A stretch of DNA of 7,255 nucleotides from Pseudomonadota bacterium (GTDB lineage: Bacteria; Pseudomonadota; Alphaproteobacteria; Rhizobiales; Beijerinckiaceae), in contig JAGWRL010000326.1 in assembly GCA_028876585.1 (NCBI GenBank), positions 1 through 7,255 of the forward strand, given 5' to 3'. A program made the translations under genes and the position numbers. A model generated the notes under the pieces. It saw nothing but the letters and a program-made list of their open reading frames with translations, did not search any database and was not told where the DNA came from. Position 1 is the first letter of the stretch. Each line of letters opens with the position of its first letter. Of the stretch, positions 1 through 7,121 are shown in pieces.

Positions 1-365
1 CCAACGCGTTTTCGTCGCCGATCCGCGATCGGGCGCTGTTCCGGACTGCGACCCTGGTGCTGGAAGTTGCCGCACGGCGGCCGCTCGTGGAGATCCAGAA
101 CGATTTCCCGCATTTGTTCAAGGTCGGCCCCAACACGAAGATGAACGAGATCGTTCACGCGCATCTGCCGGGCGTGCCGCTGGTGCATCTGCCGACGCCG
201 CCGCCGCAAATCCGCGCCATCACCGATCACGTCTATTTCTATCTCGACCGCACTTCGCCGCTATGGCCGGAATTCAGCGTCGCCAGCGCGGTGGGCATGC
301 ATTTCGCCGGCGACTGGCCCGAATTGCAGCTTGAGTTCTGGGCGCTCAGGGAAGGCCGGCGATGA
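1..365 (+). CDS. tssK: TssK, type VI secretion baseplate subunit (3' end only)
   Basis: This is the C-terminal 120 residues of TssK; the 5' part lies left of the window and the frame is open from base 3. TssK is a trimeric cytoplasmic protein that links the T6SS baseplate (TssE/F/G) to the TssL/TssM membrane complex. What I see: the segment LVEIQNDFPHLFKVG, then ALPGVPL-type residues (HLPGVPLVHLP), then PPPQIRA, the YFYLDRTSPLW block, and the end HFAGDWPELQLEFWALR. These match the conserved C-terminal pattern of TssK (…PGIPL…P.QI…YF.LDR.S.LW…G.FP.L.LEFWAIR). A GTG at 57 could be read as a start, but the family homology and open frame upstream show it is internal. The stop overlaps the tssL start by four bases (ATGA), implying translational coupling. 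The C-terminal domain is the part known to bind the membrane complex. Confidence 0.93.
   Translation, partial: NAFSSPIRDRALFRTATLVLEVAARRPLVEIQNDFPHLFKVGPNTKMNEIVHAHLPGVPLVHLPTPPPQIRAITDHVYFYLDRTSPLWPEFSVASAVGMHFAGDWPELQLEFWALREGRR
348..355 (+). promoter_or_regulatory. Ribosome binding site of tssL
   Basis: AGGGAAGG lies six bases before the ATG at 362, inside the last codons of tssK. It supports this start for tssL, which matters because the start fixes the numbering of the candidate phosphothreonine at residue 14. Confidence 0.6.
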
Positions 366-1864
366 GCGAGGGCGACGATCCGTTCGCGAGGGCCGACAAG
401 ACGATCATCCGCCCCAATCCGGGCGGGCGACTTCCCGCCACGCCGACGCCGTCGCCGCCGCCGCCCGCGCCCACGCCCTATGCCGGCGGCGCGCCGCCCG
501 TCTCGCGCCCGCAATCCTCCGTCGCCTATCCCAGCGCGCCGCCGCCCGCCGCGCCCGGCGACGATTGGATGGCGGGGCGCGTCGTCAACCCTTATGCGCC
601 CACCGGCGCCGCGCCGCCGCCGCTGACGCCGGCGCCGGCTTCGCCGCATGTCTCGGTCGATCTGGTGATGGTCGCCGACAATCCGCTGATGCGCGCCGCC
701 GCCTCGCTGCTGCTGGCGCTGGGACGGCTGCGCGCCTCGCTTTCCCGCGCGGGGACCGGGCCGCTGATGGATCAGGTGGCGCAGGCGATCGAGGCGTTCG
801 AGCGCGACGCGCGCGCGGCGGGCGCGCCGGCCGAGCAGGTGCAGGTGGCGAAATACGCGCTCGCGGCGACCGCCGACGACATCGTGCAGAACCTGCCGAC
901 CGAGGACCGCCACGTCTGGACGCGCTATTCGATGCTGGTGCGGTTCTTCGGCGAGCGCACCGGCGGCGTCAAATTCTTCCAGGAACTCGACCGCGCCAAG
1001 CAGAACCCGGCCGTCAACCTCGGGCTGCTGGAATTGATGCACGCCTGCCTGAGCCTCGGCTTCGAGGGCGTCTATCGCGCCGCCGGCGGCATGGGCGCGT
1101 TGCAGGGCCTGCGCCGCGACCTCTACGAGACGATCCGCCGCGCCCGGCCCAAAACCATCGAGGATCTTTCGCCACACTGGCGCGGGCTGACGATCGGGCT
1201 GGCCGGCAACCGCCTGCAAATCCCCGCCTGGGCGGTCGGGGCGGCGGCGGGGGCGCTGCTGCTCGCCGTCTATCTGGTGTTGCGGCATCTGCTGAGCGGG
1301 CAGGCCGAGGCGCTGGCGCTCAAAATGTCCGCTTTCTACCCCGATACGGAAATTCAGTTGGGGCGCGTGGTGGCGGTGGCGCCGCCGCCGGCGCCGAAGC
1401 TGGAGATTTCGCCGCAACTGCAATGCATCCGCAAGGCGCTGGCGAGCGAGATCATGGCCGGCAAGGTCAGCGCGGAGCAGACGGCGTCGACGATCTTCGT
1501 GCGCGTCGGCAGCGTGGTGCTGTTTCCCTCCGGCGGCGCCAATGCGAACACCGCGTTCGCGCCGATCGCGCGCAAGATCGCGCAGGCGCTCGACAAGCAG
1601 CCCGGCGACATCACCGTCACCGGCTACACCGACGCCGACCCGATCAAGACCATCGCCTTCCCCTCCAATTTCGAATTGTCGGAGGCGCGCGCGAAATCGG
1701 CCGCGGCGCTGCTGAAGCCCAATTTGGCTGATCCGAAACGTCTGGTGGTCAAGGGCAAGGGCGCGTCCGATCCGGTCGCGCCCAACGATGTGGAGGCTGA
1801 CAAGGCGAAGAACCGGCGCGTCGAAATTTCGATTCCCCGCGACGACGAACGGGGGAGTTGCTGA
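362..1864 (+). CDS. tssL: TssL (DotU/IcmH) with C-terminal OmpA-like peptidoglycan-binding domain
   Basis: A 500-residue inner-membrane component of the T6SS membrane complex, partner of TssM and docking site for TssK. Domains in order: residues 1-20 hold DPFARADKTIIRPNPGG; residues about 20-95 are a disordered Pro/Ala-rich linker; about 103-280 is the cytoplasmic DotU domain (NPLMRAAASLLL, YALAATADDIVQN, FFQELDRAKQNP, LELMHACLSLGFEGVYR); 287-309 is one hydrophobic span; about 376-492 is a periplasmic OmpA/MotB-like domain with VLFPSGGA, GYTDADPI, PSNFELSEARA and NRRVEI. D424 and R443 fit the positions that contact diaminopimelate in OmpA-family domains. This is the long 'evolved' TssL form; classic TssL proteins are about half this size and end after the membrane span. 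Thr14 matches by number and context the threonine phosphorylated by PpkA in Agrobacterium TssL. The gene abuts tssM with no gap. Confidence 0.95.
   Translation: MSEGDDPFARADKTIIRPNPGGRLPATPTPSPPPPAPTPYAGGAPPVSRPQSSVAYPSAPPPAAPGDDWMAGRVVNPYAPTGAAPPPLTPAPASPHVSVDLVMVADNPLMRAAASLLLALGRLRASLSRAGTGPLMDQVAQAIEAFERDARAAGAPAEQVQVAKYALAATADDIVQNLPTEDRHVWTRYSMLVRFFGERTGGVKFFQELDRAKQNPAVNLGLLELMHACLSLGFEGVYRAAGGMGALQGLRRDLYETIRRARPKTIEDLSPHWRGLTIGLAGNRLQIPAWAVGAAAGALLLAVYLVLRHLLSGQAEALALKMSAFYPDTEIQLGRVVAVAPPPAPKLEISPQLQCIRKALASEIMAGKVSAEQTASTIFVRVGSVVLFPSGGANANTAFAPIARKIAQALDKQPGDITVTGYTDADPIKTIAFPSNFELSEARAKSAAALLKPNLADPKRLVVKGKGASDPVAPNDVEADKAKNRRVEISIPRDDERGSC
1851..1857 (+). promoter_or_regulatory. 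Ribosome binding site of tssM
   Basis: GGGGGAG lies inside the last codons of tssL, seven bases before the ATG at 1865. It decides the tssM start at 1865 and argues against the TTG at 1858, which opens a shadow frame. Confidence 0.65.
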
Positions 1865-4800
1865 ATGAGCTGGGCGTTCTGGCTTTGGATCGGGCTCAGC
1901 GTCCTCGGCGCCTTGCTGCTGGCCGGGCTCGTCTGGTTCGGCGGGCCGCTGATCTCGGTCGCCGACTACGCGCCGCTGGAGGGGACGGGCGTCCGGCTGA
2001 CGATCATCCTCGTGCTGTTCCTGATCGTCGGCGGCGTGATCGCGTGGCGCGTCGTCAAGCGGTTGCGCGCGGCGGCCGCGCTCGAACAGGCGATGACGGA
2101 GGCGGCGCAGGAGGACAGCGACGCGCCCGTCCTCAAACAGAAGATGGAGGACGCGCTCGCCACCCTGCGCAACGCCAGCAAGGCGGGCGGCGCGGCGCTG
2201 TACGATCTGCCGTGGTATCTGATCATCGGCCCGCCCGGCGCCGGCAAGACGACCGCGCTGGTCAATTCGGGCCTGCGCTTTCCGCTCAGCGTCAGCGGCG
2301 GGCCGCAGGCGGTGCAGGGGATCGGGGGCACGCGCTATTGCGATTGGTGGTTCACCGATTCCGCTTTGCTGATCGACACCGCCGGGCGCTACACGACGCA
2401 GGATTCCGACGCCAAGGCCGACCGCCGCTCCTGGCTCGCCTTCCTCGACCTGTTGCGCCGCAACCGGCCGCGTCAGCCGATCAACGGCGTGCTGGTGGCG
2501 ATCTCGATCGCCGATCTGCTGACGCTCAGCGCGACGGAAATCTCAGCCCACGCCGACGCGATCCGGCGCCGGCTCGACGAGTTGCACGAGCGCCTGCGCA
2601 TCAGTTTCCCCGTCTACGCCGTCTTCACCAAGATGGACCTGATCGCCGGCTTCACGCCCTATTTCGCCGATCTCGACGAGGCCGGCCGCAATGTGGTGTG
2701 GGGCGCGACGTTCCAGACCGCCAGCAAGACCGCCAACACGGTATTGCAGGTGGGCGAGGAATTCGACCTGCTGGTCAAACGCATCTTCGAGCGCATGCCC
2801 GAGCGCTTGCAGGAGGAGCCGGACCCGCGCGCGCGGGCGACATTGTTTGGTATGCCCGCGCAGCTCAGCGCGATCCGCAAGCCGATCGTCGAATTCCTCA
2901 ACCGCGTGTTCGAGCCGACGCGCTATCAGACCTCGGCCGCGCTGCGCGGTTTCTACTTCACCTCCGGCATGCAGGAGGGCACGCCGCTCGACGCGGTGAT
3001 CGGCGCGCTGCAACGCAGCTACGGCGTCGAGAGCTTTGGCTCGGCGGCCCATTCCGGCGTCGGCAAGAGCTATTTCCTGCACGACCTGCTGACCAAGGTG
3101 ATTTTCGCCGAAGCGGGCTGGGTGTCGGTCAACATGGCGGCGGTGCGGCGCGCGCTGCTGGCGCGCACCGCGCTGTTCGCCTCCATCGCGCTCGCCACGG
3201 CGGCGGTGCTGGGGCTGTGGTGGATCAGCTTCAACGGCAATACCGGCGTGATCAAATCGACCGAGCGCGGCTTCGACAATTTCGCCGCCGCCGCCGCGCC
3301 GTTGGTCAAACAATCCACCGTCAACGATCCCGACGTGCGCCCGGTCTACGAGCTGGTCGGCGCGCTGCCGCCGCTCCCCTACGGCTACGACAATCGCGAC
3401 AAGGCGACGCCGCTCAACGACACTTTCGGCCTGAGCGAACGCGGGCGGGTGCAAGACGCCTCCGTCACCGCTTATCAGATGGCGCTGGAGCGGCTGATGC
3501 GGCCGCGGCTGATCCTTTCGCTGGAGCAGCAGATCCAGAAGAACATCAACGACCCCGCTTATGTCTACGAAGCGCTGAAGGTCTATCTGATGCTGGGCGG
3601 CAAGGCGCCTTCGGTCGACAAGGCGCTGGTGATCGACTGGTTCACCCACGAATGGGAGGAGCGGGTGTTTCCCGGCGCGCCCTATGCGCAGGGGCGGGCG
3701 TTGCTGCGCGCGCATCTCAAGGCGATGCTCGACATGGATACGGGCGCGGCGCCGAAAGTCTCGCTCAACGGCCCGCTGGTCGAACAGGCGCAGGCGACGC
3801 TGGCGCGCATGCCGGTCGCGCAGCGCGCCTATACGCTGCTGAAATCGCAGGCGCGCAACGCGCTGGTGGAGGATTGGGTCGCCTCCAGCCGCGGCGGGCC
3901 GGATATGGGGCTGGTGTTCGAGGCCAAGAACGGGGCGAGCCTCGATACGGTGCGGGTGCCGGGCTTCTTCACCTACAACGGTTTCTACGTCGGCCTGCTC
4001 GATCACATGACGACGATCGCCGGCGCGCTCGCCAAGGACAATTGGGTGCTGGGGCCGTCGGGGCAGCAATCGGCGGTGCAGAGCCAGTTCGAGCGGCTGT
4101 TTCCCGACATCCTCGAACTCTACAGCAACGATTTCATCTCGTCGTGGAACGCGGCGATCTCCAATCTGGCGCTGCGCCCGCTGCTGGCCGACCGTCCCAA
4201 ATATCTGGCGCTGAGCGCGGCCTCGGCGCCGACCTCGCCGATCAAGCAGATCTTCGAATCGATCCGCAACGAGACCGCGCTCACGCGCGAGAAGGCCGCC
4301 CCGCCGCCCGCGCAGGACGAGGTGAAGGCCGGCGCGACTGCGCTGGCGCGGCGCAAGGCCGAGCAGCGGCTCTCCACCGAGGCGCGCGAGGCGGTCGATC
4401 TGGCGATGAAGGTCGGCCGGCGCGCCGGCGAGCCGCCGCCGACCACGCCCGGCGCCTCGATCGAAGCCTATTTCAAGCCGATCGCGGCGCTGTTCGAAGG
4501 CGATTCCGGCTCGCGCCCGATCGACGCGCTGCTCGCCAATCTCAACGAACTCTATCGTCAGCTCGCGCTGGCGGCGAACAATCCGGCGCAGTCGAAGCGG
4601 GCGAACGAACAGGTCGAGGTGGAGGTCGCGGCGTTACGCGCCAACGTGTCGCGGCTGGCGGAGCCGCTGCACAGCATGATGAACAAGGTCGCCCACGACG
4701 CGGCCGGCGACGCCAGCAACCGCACCGTCAGCCAGCTCACCGATCAGATGGCGCAGGACGTGACCGGGCCGTGTCAGCAGGTCGTCAACAACCGCTATCC

Positions 4801-5422
4801 CTTCACGCGCAGCGACCGCGACGTGCCGCTGGCCGATTTCGCCCGGGTTTTCGCGCCCGGCGGCGTCATCGACCGCTTCTTCTCAACCAACCTCGCCGCG
4901 CTCGCCAACACGGGCTCGAAAACCTGGAGCTGGCGCAGCGATTCCGGCATCCTGCGCCCGTTGTCGGCGACGACGCTGCGCCGCTTCCAGCAGGCCGCGG
5001 AAATCCGCGACACGTTCTTCCCCACTGGCGGCGGGGCGCCCAATCTCTCGTTCACCGTCAAGCCGCTGACGCTGAGCGGCGAGGCGCAGACCGCGACGCT
5101 GAGCGTCAACGGCGGCGCGGTCGTCGCCCAGCAGGGCAGCGCCACGCCCGGCGCGCTGCAATGGCCGGGCTCGGGCGCGGGCGCCGCCTCGATCGTCATG
5201 GCCCCCGATCTGCCCGATCGCAAATCCACGCTGGAGCGCTCCGGCGCCTGGGCGTTCTTTCGTCTGGTCGACGCCGGCGCCATGATCCAGCGCGGTTCGG
5301 CAGTCAATGTCAGCTTCATCGTCGGCGGGCGCGAGGTGTCGTTCGAGTTCAGTTCCAGCTCGCTCAACAATCCGCTCAGTCTGAGTTCGTTGCGTCATTT
5401 CGAGTGTCCCAACGGTCTGTAG
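1865..5422 (+). CDS. tssM: TssM (IcmF family), T6SS inner-membrane/periplasmic scaffold
   Basis: A 1185-residue protein, normal length for TssM. It spans the inner membrane and reaches through the periplasm to the outer-membrane lipoprotein TssJ, forming the channel core with TssL. Two hydrophobic spans lie near residues 5-30 and 44-65. A cytoplasmic nucleotide-binding domain follows: Walker A GPPGAGKTT at 122-130, LLIDTAGRY at 168-176 (Walker B/switch-like), and FTKMDLI at 254-260 (G4-like). A third span lies near 431-455. Residues about 456-1185 are the periplasmic part: the IcmF-related region, then the C-terminal domain with FARVFAPGGVIDRFFSTNLAAL near 990 and RSGAWAFFRLVDAG near 1130. 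All nucleotide-binding motifs look intact; in Agrobacterium, TssM ATPase activity is reported to drive secretion. Start chosen from the adjacent ribosome binding site and the exact abutment with tssL. The stop is eight bases before tagF. Confidence 0.96.
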   Translation: MSWAFWLWIGLSVLGALLLAGLVWFGGPLISVADYAPLEGTGVRLTIILVLFLIVGGVIAWRVVKRLRAAAALEQAMTEAAQEDSDAPVLKQKMEDALATLRNASKAGGAALYDLPWYLIIGPPGAGKTTALVNSGLRFPLSVSGGPQAVQGIGGTRYCDWWFTDSALLIDTAGRYTTQDSDAKADRRSWLAFLDLLRRNRPRQPINGVLVAISIADLLTLSATEISAHADAIRRRLDELHERLRISFPVYAVFTKMDLIAGFTPYFADLDEAGRNVVWGATFQTASKTANTVLQVGEEFDLLVKRIFERMPERLQEEPDPRARATLFGMPAQLSAIRKPIVEFLNRVFEPTRYQTSAALRGFYFTSGMQEGTPLDAVIGALQRSYGVESFGSAAHSGVGKSYFLHDLLTKVIFAEAGWVSVNMAAVRRALLARTALFASIALATAAVLGLWWISFNGNTGVIKSTERGFDNFAAAAAPLVKQSTVNDPDVRPVYELVGALPPLPYGYDNRDKATPLNDTFGLSERGRVQDASVTAYQMALERLMRPRLILSLEQQIQKNINDPAYVYEALKVYLMLGGKAPSVDKALVIDWFTHEWEERVFPGAPYAQGRALLRAHLKAMLDMDTGAAPKVSLNGPLVEQAQATLARMPVAQRAYTLLKSQARNALVEDWVASSRGGPDMGLVFEAKNGASLDTVRVPGFFTYNGFYVGLLDHMTTIAGALAKDNWVLGPSGQQSAVQSQFERLFPDILELYSNDFISSWNAAISNLALRPLLADRPKYLALSAASAPTSPIKQIFESIRNETALTREKAAPPPAQDEVKAGATALARRKAEQRLSTEAREAVDLAMKVGRRAGEPPPTTPGASIEAYFKPIAALFEGDSGSRPIDALLANLNELYRQLALAANNPAQSKRANEQVEVEVAALRANVSRLAEPLHSMMNKVAHDAAGDASNRTVSQLTDQMAQDVTGPCQQVVNNRYPFTRSDRDVPLADFARVFAPGGVIDRFFSTNLAALANTGSKTWSWRSDSGILRPLSATTLRRFQQAAEIRDTFFPTGGGAPNLSFTVKPLTLSGEAQTATLSVNGGAVVAQQGSATPGALQWPGSGAGAASIVMAPDLPDRKSTLERSGAWAFFRLVDAGAMIQRGSAVNVSFIVGGREVSFEFSSSSLNNPLSLSSLRHFECPNGL

Positions 5423-5430
5423 AGGCGCTG

Positions 5431-6126
5431 ATGCCTGCGGGGTTCTTCGGCAAACTGCCGGCCAAACGCGACTTCGTCGCTCAGGGAGCCTCGCGCGCCT
5501 TCCTGGAGACGTGGGAGCCCTGGTTGCAGGCGAGCCTGGCGACGTCGCGCCAGTTGCTCGGCGCCGATTGGGCCGCCGCCTACAATCGCGCCCCGATCTG
5601 GCGGTTCTGGCTCGGCGCGCATTTCGCCGGCGAGGCGATCGTCGGCGCCTTGATGGCCTGTGTCGACGGCGTCGGCCGGCCGTTTCCGCTCGCGGTGTTC
5701 GCCGGCGAGGGCGACGGGTTGCTGCCGCCGCCGGAGATCGAGGCCAACGACGCGTGGTGCGAGGCGGCGGAGGCGGCGCTGCTGCTCGCGCTCGCCCCCG
5801 AAACCGCGTTCGAGGATTTCGCCCGCGCCGTCGAGGCTTTGCCGTCGCCGGCTTTGCAGACGCGGGTCGAGGAGATTTCGGGCGTCGAGCAACTGGCGGA
5901 GAATGTCGTGCTGGTGCGCGGCCTCGACGCGCAACCCTCGCTCGCCTTCCGCGCCGCGCGCCGGTTCGGCCATCGCGGCGCCTTCGCCGGCCAGAGCTTT
6001 TGGTGGACGGTCGGCGGCGAGGGCTATGGCGCGCTGGCGCTGGCGGTGGTCGGCCTGCCGGCGCCGGCGCTGTTCGCGGACATGCTGACCGGCGTTTTCG
6101 CGAAGGGAGCGCCGGCCGATGGCTGA
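5431..6126 (+). CDS. tagF: TagF, type VI secretion post-translational repressor
   Basis: A 231-residue cytoplasmic protein of the TagF family (ImpM/SciT-like). It begins with the hallmark GFFGKLPAKRDFV at residues 4-16, followed by WRFWL at 57-61 and GALMACVDGVGRPFPLAVF at 72-90, with QSFWWT near the C-terminus. TagF proteins repress T6SS assembly, in Pseudomonas and Agrobacterium by acting on Fha. The ATG at 5431 puts the signature motif right at the N-terminus, as in the family, and has GAGG at 5422-5425 as a short upstream ribosome site. The frame is open much further upstream, to 1858, but that stretch lies over tssM and has no TagF character. The 3' end overlaps pppA by eight bases. In Agrobacterium tumefaciens TagF and PppA are reported as a single fused polypeptide; here they are two genes. 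Confidence 0.93.
   Translation: MPAGFFGKLPAKRDFVAQGASRAFLETWEPWLQASLATSRQLLGADWAAAYNRAPIWRFWLGAHFAGEAIVGALMACVDGVGRPFPLAVFAGEGDGLLPPPEIEANDAWCEAAEAALLLALAPETAFEDFARAVEALPSPALQTRVEEISGVEQLAENVVLVRGLDAQPSLAFRAARRFGHRGAFAGQSFWWTVGGEGYGALALAVVGLPAPALFADMLTGVFAKGAPADG
6102..6109 (+). promoter_or_regulatory. Ribosome binding site of pppA
   Basis: GAAGGGAG sits nine bases before the ATG at 6119, inside the end of tagF. It supports independent initiation of pppA despite the eight-base overlap with tagF, so the two are separate proteins and not a broken fusion. Confidence 0.6.
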
Positions 6127-6841
6127 TGCGATCATCCGCGCCGCCGGGGCGACCCATGTCGGGCTGCGGCGCGAGCGCAACGAGGACAGTTTTCTGCTGC
6201 GTCCCGAGGCCGGCCTGTGGGCGGTCGCCGACGGCATGGGCGGCCACGGCGGCGGCGACGTCGCCAGCCGCATCGCGACCCAGGCGCTCGCCGCCTTCGC
6301 GATCGGGCCGACCGGGCAGGAGCGGCTCGCCGCGTTCGAGCGCGCGGTGGTCGAGGCCAACCGCGACATCCGCGCCTACGCCGAAGAGCGCGGCGGCGCG
6401 ATCATGGGCACGACGCTGGTGGCGCTGCTGATCTTCGGGGCGCATTTCGCCTGCCTGTGGTGCGGCGACAGCCGCGCCTATCTGCTGCGCGGCGGCGCGC
6501 TGCGGCAGCTCTCGCGCGACCATTCGGAGATGCAGGATCTGGTCGACCGGGGCGTGCTCGATCCGCATGAGGCGAAATCCTGGCCGCGCCGCAGCGTGGT
6601 GACGCGCGCTTTGGGCGCGATGGAGCCGGTGGAGCTCGATCTCGTCAGCGACCGGATCGCGCCCGGCGACGCCTTCCTCCTGTGCAGCGACGGGCTGACC
6701 GCCCATTGCGGCGACGCCGACATCGCCGCCGCGCTCGCGGAGCCGGACCCGCAAGCCGTGTGCGACGGCCTGATCGCGCTGACGCTGCAACGCGGCGCGA
6801 GCGACAATGTGTCGGCAATCGCGCTGCGCTGCGAGGGGTAG
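6119..6841 (+). CDS. pppA: PppA, PP2C-family Ser/Thr phosphatase of the T6SS
   Basis: A 240-residue soluble metal-dependent (PPM/PP2C, Stp1-type) protein phosphatase that removes phosphate from phosphothreonine and so opposes the T6SS kinase PpkA. The metal-binding motifs are present in order: RERNEDS with D23, VADGMGGHGGG with D38, GTTLVALL at 97-104, GDSRAYLLR with D117, LSRDHSEMQDLV at 131-142, VTRALG at 161-166, LLCSDGLT with D191, and ASDNVSAIAL with D229. No signal peptide or membrane span is seen, and length is typical of a stand-alone bacterial PP2C domain. Its position directly after tagF, with overlap, assigns it to T6SS control and not to general signalling. Likely substrates, by analogy, are Fha (Pseudomonas) or TssL (Agrobacterium); the sequence cannot decide between them. 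It is the last gene of the operon. Confidence 0.94.
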   Translation: MADAIIRAAGATHVGLRRERNEDSFLLRPEAGLWAVADGMGGHGGGDVASRIATQALAAFAIGPTGQERLAAFERAVVEANRDIRAYAEERGGAIMGTTLVALLIFGAHFACLWCGDSRAYLLRGGALRQLSRDHSEMQDLVDRGVLDPHEAKSWPRRSVVTRALGAMEPVELDLVSDRIAPGDAFLLCSDGLTAHCGDADIAAALAEPDPQAVCDGLIALTLQRGASDNVSAIALRCEG

Positions 6842-6848
6842 AGGCAAT

Positions 6849-6861
6849 CACCCAACGGGTG
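6849..6861 (+). terminator. Small hairpin after pppA (possible weak terminator)
   Basis: CACCC-AAC-GGGTG forms a perfect 5-bp stem with a 3-base loop, starting eight bases after the pppA stop. No T-run follows, so it does not meet the usual intrinsic-terminator pattern; it could instead protect the mRNA 3' end. Low confidence. Confidence 0.25.
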
Positions 6862-6875
6862 GCGCCTGTCGTGGG

Positions 6876-6899
6876 GTCCGCAAAGGGCGGGAAGCGGAC
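6876..6899. repeat. Short inverted repeat GTCCGC…GCGGAC
   Basis: GTCCGC (6876-6881) and GCGGAC (6894-6899) are perfect reverse complements around a 12-base G/A-rich spacer. The look is that of a small dispersed intergenic palindrome, but only one copy is in the window, so family membership is an inference. Confidence 0.4.
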
Positions 6900-6914
6900 A
6901 TTGCGCAAACAACC

Positions 6915-6959
6915 CCCTCGTCCTGAGGCGCCCCGCGAAGCGGGGCCTCGAAGGACGCT
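6915..6959 (+). repeat. REP-like palindromic element, left copy (45 bases)
   Basis: The core reads CGTCCTGAGGCGCCCCGC, a GAA loop, GCGGGGCCTCGAAGGACG. It folds on itself: CCCCGC pairs with GCGGGG around GAA, and outer CGTCC pairs with GGACG. The same element occurs reversed at 7024-7064. By recall, closely similar CCTCRTCCTGAGG…CCTCGAAGGA palindromes are abundant in intergenic DNA of Rhizobiales and related alphaproteobacteria; this was not searched. Confidence 0.85.
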
Positions 6960-7023
6960 CCAGCGGGCGGCCCCGCCTGCGCCAAGCGCCTGCGCGGGAT
7001 TGCGGAGACCGTGGGGAGAACCC

Positions 7024-7064
7024 AGCGTCCTTCGAGGCCCCTTCGGGGCGCCTCAGGACGAGGG
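7024..7064 (-). repeat. REP-like palindromic element, right inverted copy (41 bases)
   Basis: This is the reverse complement of 6915-6959 except for four missing bases: the inner hairpin is CCCC-GAA-GGGG instead of CCCCGC-GAA-GCGGGG. The loss removes two bases from each side of the stem, so the fold is kept. The two copies, separated by 64 bases (6960-7023), could also pair with each other as one long stem, which may end transcription in either direction or stabilise mRNA ends. Confidence 0.85.
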
Positions 7065-7121
7065 CGGGGGATGGCGGAAACATCCGATTCGGATCGAAAG
7101 CCGCCGATCCTACACGGCGCC

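Noticed and set aside
57..365. A small gene starting at GTG 57
   Set aside because: The frame is open to the window edge and the whole stretch matches the TssK C-terminus, so the GTG is an internal valine codon.
331..1731. A 466-residue + strand frame overlapping tssL
   Set aside because: Very Arg/Ala-rich with no recognisable domain, while the overlapping tssL frame has clear DotU and OmpA domains.
3050..3073. A second P-loop-like motif in TssM, HSGVGKSYF (residues 396-404)
   Set aside because: The first glycine of GxxxxGK[ST] is an alanine (A395), and the segment aligns with the conserved [R/K]SYFL.DLL…VIF block that TssM proteins have before the third membrane span.
2543..4069. A 508-residue minus-strand frame inside tssM
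   Set aside because: His/Arg/Gln-rich antisense shadow without a recognisable motif.
1858..5430. A 3.5-kb open frame upstream of and in phase with tagF, giving a potential 1422-residue protein
   Set aside because: It runs in a shifted frame over tssM, is Arg/Ala-rich low-complexity sequence typical of a GC-rich shadow, and has no TagF-like character before 5431.
4883..6847. A 654-residue minus-strand frame over tssM, tagF and pppA
   Set aside because: Antisense shadow in high-GC DNA; composition dominated by Arg, Ala and Pro, with three solid genes on the other strand.
6915..7064. A CRISPR array or transposon ends
   Set aside because: Only two copies, in inverted and not direct orientation, with no transposase gene or spacer series between them.
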